From positions 186,001-250,000 of the forward strand of contig NZ_ML660182.1 in assembly GCF_007004735.1 (NCBI RefSeq): a stretch of 64,000 nt of DNA. Reading direction: 5' to 3'. Below, in pieces: positions 58,084 through 64,000 of the stretch. Source of the DNA: Salinigranum halophilum (GTDB taxonomy: Archaea > Halobacteriota > Halobacteria > Halobacteriales > Haloferacaceae). Under the pieces are notes generated by a model. That model did no database searches. It was not told the origin of the DNA and was given only the letters and a program-made list of their open reading frames with translations. Within the stretch, counting starts at the first letter, position 1; the number at the start of each line of letters is the position of its first letter. The translations under genes and the position numbers were made by a program.

Positions 58084-59400
58084 ATGGCTCGACTCGAGGA
58101 GCCGCTCGATATCGGCGGCCTCACCGTTCCGAACCGGCTCTACCGCGCGCCTCTCCTCGAATGTGCGGGCAACGGAGCCGATGCCGTCGACGCGCTCGTC
58201 TCGCATCTCGAACCCGCCGCGGCTGCGGGTGCCGGGCTCGTCTGTCAGGGCGCGACCATCGTCCGTGGGCCCGGTGGCTGTGCCGCACCGAACATGACGT
58301 ACGTCGACGACCCGGCGTTCGTCTCGCGGCTCTCGGCGCTCACCGACGCCGTCCACGACCACGGCTCGACCATCGCCATCCAGCTCGAACACGGCGGCCT
58401 CCGGAGCATGGAGACGTGGCACGCCGGGTATCGGGAGGACCACCCCGACTACCGTCAGCTGGCGGTCTCCCCACTCCCGCCGCTCCTCGGACTCGCCGAC
58501 CGGCTCGGCGTCCTCTCGTACGACCTCGACGTGCTGGCGACCGACGAGGTGTACGGCCTCGCCGCGGACTTCGGCCGCGCCGCGGGCTACGCGGTCGACG
58601 CCGGCTACGACGCGGTTCATATCGCCGGCGCGAACATGGGCATCGTCCACCAGTTCCTCTCGCCGTTCTACAACCGCCGCGACGACGAGTTCGCCGACGG
58701 CGTCCGGTTCCTGGAGGTGGTCCACGACGAGATTCGCGACCACGCCGGCGATGTTCCGCTCCTGACCAAGGTGCCTGCGGAGACGGAGGCCCCGCCGGGC
58801 GTCCCGCACATCTCCAGCCGCGAGGCGGTCCACGTCTGCCGTCGGCTCGCCGACTACGGCTACGACGCGCTCGTGCCGGTCACCGGGAGCGTGTTCTGGG
58901 ACGCCAGCATCGTCCGCGGCGCGTTCCCCGACGTCGCCTGGCGCGACGAGCGGTTCCACGACGGCTACGTCGAAGCGTTCGGCGGTCGGCTCCGCGCGGG
59001 CCTCGTCGCGCTCGGGAACTGGCTGGAGTCGCTCGTCTACGACTTCGAACCCGCCTGGAACGCTGGTCTCTGCCGCGCCGTGCGCCGCGTCGTCGACGTG
59101 CCGGTCCTCGCCGAGGGCGGCATCCGAACCCGCGGAGAGATCGACCGCCTCCTCGGGACCTCCTGTGACATGGTCGGGATGGGTCGGCCGTTCTACGCCG
59201 AGCCCCGACTCCCTGCGCGCCTCCTCGATTCGCCGCCCGAGACGAGTGTCGTCTGCGCCAGTTGCAACAACTGCACCGTCCCCCAGGTGACCGGTGCAGG
59301 AGGTGTCTGCCGGACCCCAGACGTGCTCAGAGAGGCGGGACGGCTGCGGCGAGATGGCGCCTACGACGGGTCGGACGACGCCGACGACCCGAGCGGGTGA
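58084..59400 (+). CDS. Old-yellow-enzyme-like NADH:flavin oxidoreductase with Cys cluster but no C-terminal reductase domains
   Basis: The 438-residue enzyme has the FMN-binding TIM barrel of the OYE family (LDIGGLTVPNRLYRAPL, QLEHGG, GADAVHIAGAN-like segment, VPVLAEGGIRTRGEIDRLL, CDMVGMGRPFYAEP). Near the end it carries VVCASCNNCTVPQVTGAGGVC, the start of the Cys cluster of 2,4-dienoyl-CoA reductase-type enzymes, but the flavodoxin-like FAD and NAD(P) domains that normally follow are absent. An enoate reductase that takes electrons from a separate partner is likely. The product of its reaction is unknown. Confidence 0.87.
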   Translation: MARLEEPLDIGGLTVPNRLYRAPLLECAGNGADAVDALVSHLEPAAAAGAGLVCQGATIVRGPGGCAAPNMTYVDDPAFVSRLSALTDAVHDHGSTIAIQLEHGGLRSMETWHAGYREDHPDYRQLAVSPLPPLLGLADRLGVLSYDLDVLATDEVYGLAADFGRAAGYAVDAGYDAVHIAGANMGIVHQFLSPFYNRRDDEFADGVRFLEVVHDEIRDHAGDVPLLTKVPAETEAPPGVPHISSREAVHVCRRLADYGYDALVPVTGSVFWDASIVRGAFPDVAWRDERFHDGYVEAFGGRLRAGLVALGNWLESLVYDFEPAWNAGLCRAVRRVVDVPVLAEGGIRTRGEIDRLLGTSCDMVGMGRPFYAEPRLPARLLDSPPETSVVCASCNNCTVPQVTGAGGVCRTPDVLREAGRLRRDGAYDGSDDADDPSG

Positions 59401-59484
59401 CGGCGAGTAACCGGCCGCTGAGACGGGCGACCTACGGCCGAGTGGTCGGTCCAGCAGCCGTCACGTCGGGCGGAAACCCCCGAA

Positions 59485-59492
59485 GGTTATTA
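59485..59492 (+). promoter_or_regulatory. TATA-like promoter of the wHTH regulator gene
   Basis: The box ggttatta lies 25-32 bases before ATG 59517, the leaderless spacing, and supports that start codon. Confidence 0.55.
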
Positions 59493-59516
59493 GTGGCCGA
59501 AACCGACCGAGTCGTA

Positions 59517-59891
59517 ATGGCTCGCGACCGCTCGGGCGAGGAACCAGACGAGTTACAGTCCGTCCTCGACGCACTCGACGACGCGGACGCGAGAACCATC
59601 ATTCGTGGTCTCGAAGACCCGATGACCGCGAGCGAGATCTCCGAGCGCTGTGACATCCCACTCTCGACGACGTACCGAAAACTCGACCTCCTGACCGACG
59701 CCTCGCTTCTCACTGAGGGGACGGCGATCCGGGCGGACGGCCATCACGCGACCACGTACGAGGTTTCGTTCGAGGCCGTCCGCGTGTTGCTCACCGAGGG
59801 ACGAGAGTTCGAGGTCGAGATCGAAGGCGGCGAGCAGGGACCCGACGAGCGCCTCGCAGACATCTGGTCGAAGGTCCGGAGGGAAACGTAA
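59517..59891 (+). CDS. Winged-helix transcriptional regulator (ArsR-like)
   Basis: The 124-residue protein has a winged-helix domain: DELQSVLDALDDADARTIIRGL, then MTASEISERCDIPLSTTYRKLDLLTDASLL (helix-turn-helix) and the wing YEVSFEAVRVLL. It should bind DNA as a dimer. The stop TAA overlaps the ATG of the next gene (TAATG), a two-gene unit with a small membrane protein that is often seen in haloarchaea. The regulated signal is unknown. Confidence 0.88.
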   Translation: MARDRSGEEPDELQSVLDALDDADARTIIRGLEDPMTASEISERCDIPLSTTYRKLDLLTDASLLTEGTAIRADGHHATTYEVSFEAVRVLLTEGREFEVEIEGGEQGPDERLADIWSKVRRET

Positions 59892-60184
59892 TGGTTCACA
59901 CGACAGCCTCACAGACGGTCGTATCGCTCATCATCGCGGTGAAGACAGGCATCCTCGTCCTGGGTGGGCTCATCACCTACTTCAGCTATAAGGCCCACCG
60001 CCGCACCGGCGAGGAGTCGCTGCGCGCGCTGGCGCTCGGCTTCGGTATCATCACGTTCGGGGCGCTGACCGCGGGCGTGCTCGACGCCCTCCTGAACGTC
60101 TCGCTCGCCGTCGGTGTCCTCGTCGATGCGGCCCTGACGTTCCTCGGCTTCGCCGTCATCACCTACTCGCTGTACACCGACTGA
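59891..60184 (+). CDS. Small membrane protein (DUF7521-like), partner of the regulator
   Basis: The 97-residue protein has three transmembrane helices (about residues 10-29, 43-65, 70-94). A short basic loop HRRTGEESLRAL follows the first. It matches a haloarchaeal family (DUF7521) that sits next to winged-helix regulators. Coupling through TAATG suggests the pair works together, perhaps with the membrane protein sensing a signal, which is inference. Confidence 0.78.
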   Translation: MVHTTASQTVVSLIIAVKTGILVLGGLITYFSYKAHRRTGEESLRALALGFGIITFGALTAGVLDALLNVSLAVGVLVDAALTFLGFAVITYSLYTD

Positions 60185-60215
60185 GCTGGCGTGAGTGTTG
60201 CCTGTTCCGCGCAAA

Positions 60216-60225
60216 ACCGTTAAGC
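60216..60225 (+). promoter_or_regulatory. TATA-like promoter of the thioredoxin gene
   Basis: The box accgttaagc lies 23-32 bases before ATG 60248, consistent with a leaderless transcript. Confidence 0.5.
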
Positions 60226-60247
60226 TCCGTGCCCGAGTAGTTCGGGT

Positions 60248-60682
60248 ATGTCCGATTCGGAGGAACTGGCCGACATCAGGCGAAGAAAGCGCGAGGAACT
60301 CGAACGTCGACTCGAAGGGGGCGACGCTGACGTGGACGACACGTCCGACGTGACGACGGCTCCGACGACCCCACAACAGATCGAGAGCGCGGACGACCTC
60401 GCCGAGTTCGTCGCCACACACGACGTCGTCCTCGTCGACTTCTACGCCGACTGGTGTGGCCCGTGCAAGATGCTCGAGCCGACAGTCGAGCAAGTCGCTC
60501 GCGAGACGGCCGCGGCGGTCGCGAAGGTCGACATCGACGCGCTCCAGGGGCTCGCCACACAGTACCAGGTCCGCGGCGTCCCGACCCTGCTGCTGTTCGC
60601 GGGCGGCGAACCGGCCGAGCGTGTCGTCGGCGTCCGCGACTACGGGACGCTCGCGTCGCTCGTCGCCGACTACGCTGGCTGA
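60248..60682 (+). CDS. trxA: Thioredoxin
   Basis: The 144-residue thioredoxin has an unusual N-terminal charged extension (residues 1-45, with an RRRKREELERRLEGG helix) before the fold. The active site is FYADWCGPCK with Cys70 and Cys73; the cis-Pro is in VRGVPTLLLF. It reduces disulfides in the cytoplasm. The N-terminal helix may bind a partner or be a haloarchaeal adaptation. It is followed by the AMP phosphorylase gene. Confidence 0.93.
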   Translation: MSDSEELADIRRRKREELERRLEGGDADVDDTSDVTTAPTTPQQIESADDLAEFVATHDVVLVDFYADWCGPCKMLEPTVEQVARETAAAVAKVDIDALQGLATQYQVRGVPTLLLFAGGEPAERVVGVRDYGTLASLVADYAG

Positions 60683-60704
60683 GGTGTCCGTTGCGTCCGG
60701 CCTA

Positions 60705-60715
60705 GAGTTATACAC
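60705..60715 (+). promoter_or_regulatory. TATA-like promoter of deoA
   Basis: The box gagttatacac lies 21-31 bases before ATG 60736. It separates the AMP phosphorylase transcript from thioredoxin. Confidence 0.5.
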
Positions 60716-60735
60716 CTGACAGCTGTTCTCCGCAC

Positions 60736-62214
60736 ATGCAGTTCACCGTCGAACCGGTCGACATCGCCTCGCGGTCGCCGACAGTGCTGTTGAACGAGAG
60801 CGACGCGGCCGAACTCGGCGTGCACCCGCTCGACCGAGTCCACCTCGACCACGAGGGCGGGACGACCGTCGGCATCGTCGAACTCACCGACCAGCTCGTC
60901 CCGCCCGGCGTCGTCGGGACGACGCGTCGGCTCGATGCCGTCACAGGCCCCGTCGACGTCTCCCTGGCACCGACACCGGCGTCGGTCCGATACATCCGTA
61001 AGAAGCTCGACGACATCGAACTCGAGAGCCGCGAGTTCGAGCGAATCGTCCACGACATCACCGAAGAGCGGCTCGCTGACGTCGAACTCGGTGCCTACGT
61101 CGCTGGTGTGTACGCGAACGGCCTCTCGCTGCAGGAGACGCTGCACCTCACAGAACAGATGACGGCCGTCGGCGAGGTCATCACCTGGGACCGCGACGTC
61201 GTCGCGGACAAACACTCCATCGGGGGGGTCCCGGGCAACCGCGTCACCCCGGTACTGGTCCCGCTCGTCGCCAGTGCGGGGCTCACGATACCGAAGACGT
61301 CGTCGCGCGCCGTGACGTCGGCCGCGGGGACCGCAGACACGATGGAGGTGTTCTGCGACGTCTCTTTTACCCGCGCCGAGGTCGAACGGCTCGTCGACGA
61401 GGTCGGCGCGTGTATCGTCTGGGGGGGTGCGGTGAACCTCTCGCCGGTCGACGACAAGATCATCCGCGCGGAGACACCGCTCTCGTTGGACCCCCCTGGA
61501 CAGCTCATCGCCTCGGTCCTCTCGAAGAAAAAGAGCGCGGGCTCGACCCACGTCGTCGTCGACATCCCGTACGGCGAGGGCGCGAAGATGGAGAGCCTGG
61601 CGCGCGCCCGGGAGTTCGCGACCGACATCCGTCGGGTGGGCGAACACATCGGACTGTCCGTCGAGTGTGCCATCACGCTCGGGTCACAACCCATCGGACG
61701 CGGGGTCGGACCGACGCTCGAGGCGCGCGACGTGCTCGAGACGCTCGACGGGGCGGGACCGGCCGACCTCCGACTCAAGAGCATCCGCCTCGCGGACGTG
61801 CTGTTCGAGTGCTGTGACGTCGACGCCGACGCGACCGAACTCCTCGACTCCGGCGCGGCGCTCGACCGGTTCAGGCGCATCGTCGCCGCCCAGGGCGGCG
61901 ACCCGGACGTCTCGCCCGGCGACCTCTCCGCCGGGAGACACACCCGAGTCGTCCACGCCGACCGCAGTGGCATCGTCACCCACGTCGACAACCGCCTCGT
62001 GAACGACGTCGCGAGGCGGGCGGGGGCCCCGAGAGACCACGGTGCCGGCGTCGACCTCCACTGCCGCGCCGGCGACACCGTCGAAGCAGGGGAGCCGCTC
62101 TGTACCGTCCACGCCGACGTCGATGCCAAACTCGACGACGCCTCGTCGCTCATCGACCGGTCGGAGCTGATTCGCGTCCGCGGGGCGCGAGAGACGCTCG
62201 TCGAGCGCGTCTGA
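60736..62214 (+). CDS. deoA: AMP phosphorylase (thymidine phosphorylase family)
   Basis: The 492-residue enzyme phosphorolyses AMP (and other NMPs) to ribose-1,5-bisphosphate and free base. It has an archaeal N-terminal domain (about residues 1-90), the phosphate-binding KHSIGGVPGNRVTP motif (about 158), the TSSRAVTSAAGTADTMEV segment, and a barrel-sandwich domain at the C terminus. The N-terminal domain separates AMP phosphorylase from bacterial thymidine phosphorylase. The next gene encodes the isomerase for its product. Confidence 0.92.
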   Translation: MQFTVEPVDIASRSPTVLLNESDAAELGVHPLDRVHLDHEGGTTVGIVELTDQLVPPGVVGTTRRLDAVTGPVDVSLAPTPASVRYIRKKLDDIELESREFERIVHDITEERLADVELGAYVAGVYANGLSLQETLHLTEQMTAVGEVITWDRDVVADKHSIGGVPGNRVTPVLVPLVASAGLTIPKTSSRAVTSAAGTADTMEVFCDVSFTRAEVERLVDEVGACIVWGGAVNLSPVDDKIIRAETPLSLDPPGQLIASVLSKKKSAGSTHVVVDIPYGEGAKMESLARAREFATDIRRVGEHIGLSVECAITLGSQPIGRGVGPTLEARDVLETLDGAGPADLRLKSIRLADVLFECCDVDADATELLDSGAALDRFRRIVAAQGGDPDVSPGDLSAGRHTRVVHADRSGIVTHVDNRLVNDVARRAGAPRDHGAGVDLHCRAGDTVEAGEPLCTVHADVDAKLDDASSLIDRSELIRVRGARETLVERV

Positions 62215-62256
62215 CTCCCCGTCCAACTTTTCAGCCCCCGCGTGCTAGCCTGATAC

Positions 62257-63204
62257 ATGGACGTGCACAGGGAGGTCCACGAGACGGCTGCGGCCATCGA
62301 CGCCATGGAGACACGTGGTGCCGCGGCTATCGCGGACGCGGCCGCTCGGGCCCTTCGTTCGCAGGCACGGACGAGCGACGCGGAGACGCCCGAGGCGTTT
62401 CGAGCGGAGTTACGGGCGGCGGCGCGGACCCTGTTCGAGACCCGCCCGACGGCGGTGAGCCTGCCGAACGCGCTTCGGTACGTGCTCCACGGCGCGGACG
62501 GACAGACCGTCGCGGCGCTCCGCGAGTCGGTGGAGACGACCGTCGCGGAGTTCTGCGCCCGCCTGGAGCACGCGCAGGCGGACCTCGGCGAGGTGGGCGC
62601 GAACCGGCTCCGCGACGGTGACGTCGTCATGACGCACTGTCACTCGACGGACGCGCTCGCGTGCGTCGAGGCCGCCGTCGACCAGGGCAAGGAACTGAGA
62701 GCCATCGTCAAGGAGACTCGACCCCGAAACCAGGGGCACATCACCGCGGAGGCGCTGTCCGAGTTGGGCGTCCCCGTGACGCTCATCGTCGACAGCGCGG
62801 CGCGACACTACCTGAACGACGTCGACCACGTCCTCGTCGGCGCGGACTCCATCGCCGCCGACGGGAGCGTCATCAACAAGATCGGCACCTCGGGCCTCGC
62901 GGTGAACGCCCGCGACCGGGGGACGCCCATCATGGTCGCCGCCCAGACGCTGAAGCTCCACCCGGCGACGCTCACGGGCCACACCGTCGACATCGAGACC
63001 CGGGACGTCACAGAGGTCATCGACGAGGCGACCCGGGCGAGCATCGGTGCCCCCGACGTGGTGAACCCGGCGTTCGACGTGACGCCCCCGAGATACGTCG
63101 ACGCCATCGTGACCGAACGCGGCCAGTTCCCCCCGGAGAGCATCGTCACGCTGATGCGCGAACTGTTCGGCGAGGGGACGACCCGTCCGTGGGAAGAGCC
63201 GTGA
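62257..63204 (+). CDS. Ribose-1,5-bisphosphate isomerase (eIF2B-like)
   Basis: The 315-residue enzyme converts ribose-1,5-bisphosphate to ribulose-1,5-bisphosphate, the substrate of a form III Rubisco or of later haloarchaeal pentose-bisphosphate steps. The catalytic pair is visible as Cys128 in VVMTHCHSTDAL and Asp197 in LVGADSIAADGSVINKIGTSG. ETRPRNQGHITA marks this subgroup and distinguishes it from methylthioribose-1-phosphate isomerase. It lies 42 bases after deoA; together they form an AMP degradation route. Rubisco itself is not in the window. Confidence 0.92.
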   Translation: MDVHREVHETAAAIDAMETRGAAAIADAAARALRSQARTSDAETPEAFRAELRAAARTLFETRPTAVSLPNALRYVLHGADGQTVAALRESVETTVAEFCARLEHAQADLGEVGANRLRDGDVVMTHCHSTDALACVEAAVDQGKELRAIVKETRPRNQGHITAEALSELGVPVTLIVDSAARHYLNDVDHVLVGADSIAADGSVINKIGTSGLAVNARDRGTPIMVAAQTLKLHPATLTGHTVDIETRDVTEVIDEATRASIGAPDVVNPAFDVTPPRYVDAIVTERGQFPPESIVTLMRELFGEGTTRPWEEP

Positions 63205-63466
63205 GGTCGTGAGTCGCGACCGGAGGGCCGGCCAGTCGGGGTGGGGGCGCGCGGCTCCGCGGCCTCCGTGCCGCGGGGCGCTCGTGCGAGGGATGAGGAC
63301 ACGAGCGAACGACCGTGAGCGAGTGTCCGAAGCGGCTGGGGAGGGGGTGGGTACACCGCCCTGGCGACTCCGCCGTCGTGTTGCACCGTCGCTGGTCACG
63401 TCGGCGGCGTCATGGTCGTGTTGCACCCCCCTCGCGTGGCCACGTCTACCGCCGTAGCGGAACGGC
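63205..63466. other. GC-rich intergenic region with a short direct repeat
   Basis: These 262 bases before the convergent antiporter gene hold no clear gene. The sequence cgtgttgcacc occurs twice, at about 63388-63398 and 63417-63427. A GC-rich inverted segment (about 63247-63290, with cggcc/ggccg-type arms) is also visible. No T-run terminator is obvious. Confidence 0.45.
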
Positions 63467-64000
63467 TCACACGAACAGGAACGACGGCAGATACAGCGCG
63501 AGACAGCCGAGCGCCGCCCGGCGGCCGATGCCGCGACGCCAGTAGAACAGTCCGAGCACGAGAAGCGAGACGACGAGCATGTACGCCGCCGCCGACTGGA
63601 CGGCTCCGAGGTCCGTCACGACCACGTCGGTGACGAGCGCGCCGACTCCGAGCGAGAAGACGGGGTCGGTGATGTTGCTCCCGAGAATAGACCCGACGGA
63701 GATGCCCGAATCGCCCCGGTGGGCGGCCAGTCCCGCGACGAAGACCTCCGGTGCCGTCGTCCCGAGGCCGGTGAGGATGCCGATGAGGAACTCCGACACA
63801 CCGACGACACGGGCGATAGCGACTCCGTTGGTCACGAGCAGGTGTCCCCCGACGACGACCAGGGCGAGCCCACCGACGACCAGCGGTAACGCCCGCTCGG
63901 GGGGTTCGGACTCCTCGACGATCTCCTCGGCGACCTCGCTCCCGCCCTCGTTGGTGTACAGCGTGTAGACGAAGTTCACGTACGCGAGCATCATCAACAC
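63467..64000 (-). CDS. Cation/calcium exchanger family (CaCA) antiporter, C-terminal part
   Basis: This 177-residue piece continues beyond the window's right edge, so the start is missing. It has five transmembrane segments and the second alpha-repeat signature: VGVSEFLIGILTGLGTTAPEVF followed by VGSILGSNITDPVFSLG. That pattern is typical of Na+/Ca2+ or K+-dependent exchangers of the CaCA superfamily. An acidic cytoplasmic loop EEIVEESEPPE precedes it. The ion pair exchanged is not determinable here. Confidence 0.88.
   Translation of the reverse strand: MLMMLAYVNFVYTLYTNEGGSEVAEEIVEESEPPERALPLVVGGLALVVVGGHLLVTNGVAIARVVGVSEFLIGILTGLGTTAPEVFVAGLAAHRGDSGISVGSILGSNITDPVFSLGVGALVTDVVVTDLGAVQSAAAYMLVVSLLVLGLFYWRRGIGRRAALGCLALYLPSFLFV

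Noticed and set aside
1-64000. CRISPR arrays, IS elements, integrases or phage genes
   Set aside because: I saw no regularly spaced repeats, no transposase or integrase motifs and no terminal inverted repeats; the repeats found are short local duplications.

Overview
The window is chromosomal DNA of a haloarchaeon (class Halobacteria). The evidence is very high GC with strong G/C at third codon positions, acidic proteins, TATA-like boxes placed about 25-35 bases before start codons (leaderless-style promoters), twin-arginine lipoproteins, an archaeosortase A, a diphthine synthase, a Trm5 methyltransferase, an AMP phosphorylase / ribose-1,5-bisphosphate isomerase pair, and many small protein families seen only in haloarchaea. 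I cannot fix the genus from sequence alone. Nothing looks like a prophage, plasmid core, IS element or CRISPR array.

Layout. 0-10 kb: the end of a cytochrome P450, a DUF371 protein, a large coiled-coil protein, an S49 peptidase, a CPBP membrane protease, a DUF373 membrane protein, an aldo/keto reductase, a geranylgeranyl-reductase-like flavoprotein, a small zinc-ribbon protein, a DUF6517-like lipoprotein, a TrmB-type regulator and a DUF7344-like protein. 10-18 kb: a 2-oxoacid:ferredoxin oxidoreductase (korAB), a flavin reductase-like protein, and a nosL-nosD-nosF-nosY copper-cluster operon with no nosZ in the window. 18-25 kb: acyl-CoA metabolism (methylmalonyl-CoA mutase catalytic subunit, acetyl-CoA synthetase, another acyl-CoA ligase). 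24.5-27.7 kb: two tandem MinD-like ATPases with long acidic tails that end in the same short peptide. 27.8-35.4 kb: a GNAT/zinc-ribbon protein, a HAD hydrolase and a complete branched-chain amino-acid-type ABC transporter operon that ends with a thioredoxin-fold protein. 35.4-39.7 kb: a cytochrome oxidase subunit I locus with several small membrane proteins. 39.9-49.8 kb: housekeeping and envelope genes (Drg GTPase, archaeosortase A, diphthine synthase, CBS protein, tRNA-Thr, Trm5) and a formate-dehydrogenase-like molybdoenzyme. 49.8-56.8 kb: stress proteins, an APC permease with a TrkA-type protein, a phosphoesterase operon, a CopD-like and a DUF2071 protein. 57-64 kb: a macro-domain protein, an old-yellow-enzyme-like oxidoreductase, a regulator / membrane protein pair, thioredoxin, the AMP-degradation pair, and the C-terminal part of a cation/calcium antiporter.

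How the genes fit together. Much of the window is central and redox metabolism of an aerobic heterotroph: 2-oxoacid oxidation to reduced ferredoxin, acetate and propionate activation, amino-acid-type uptake, terminal oxidase, and nucleotide salvage through ribose bisphosphate. The parts most worth a second look are the nos-type operon (a NosL-like domain fused to NosD, a 48-bp identical repeat shared by nosL and nosD, and a 35-bp tandem duplication at the nosD-nosF junction), the tandem MinD paralogues, the small-protein content and broken reading frame of the coxA locus, and the thioredoxin-fold protein in the liv operon.
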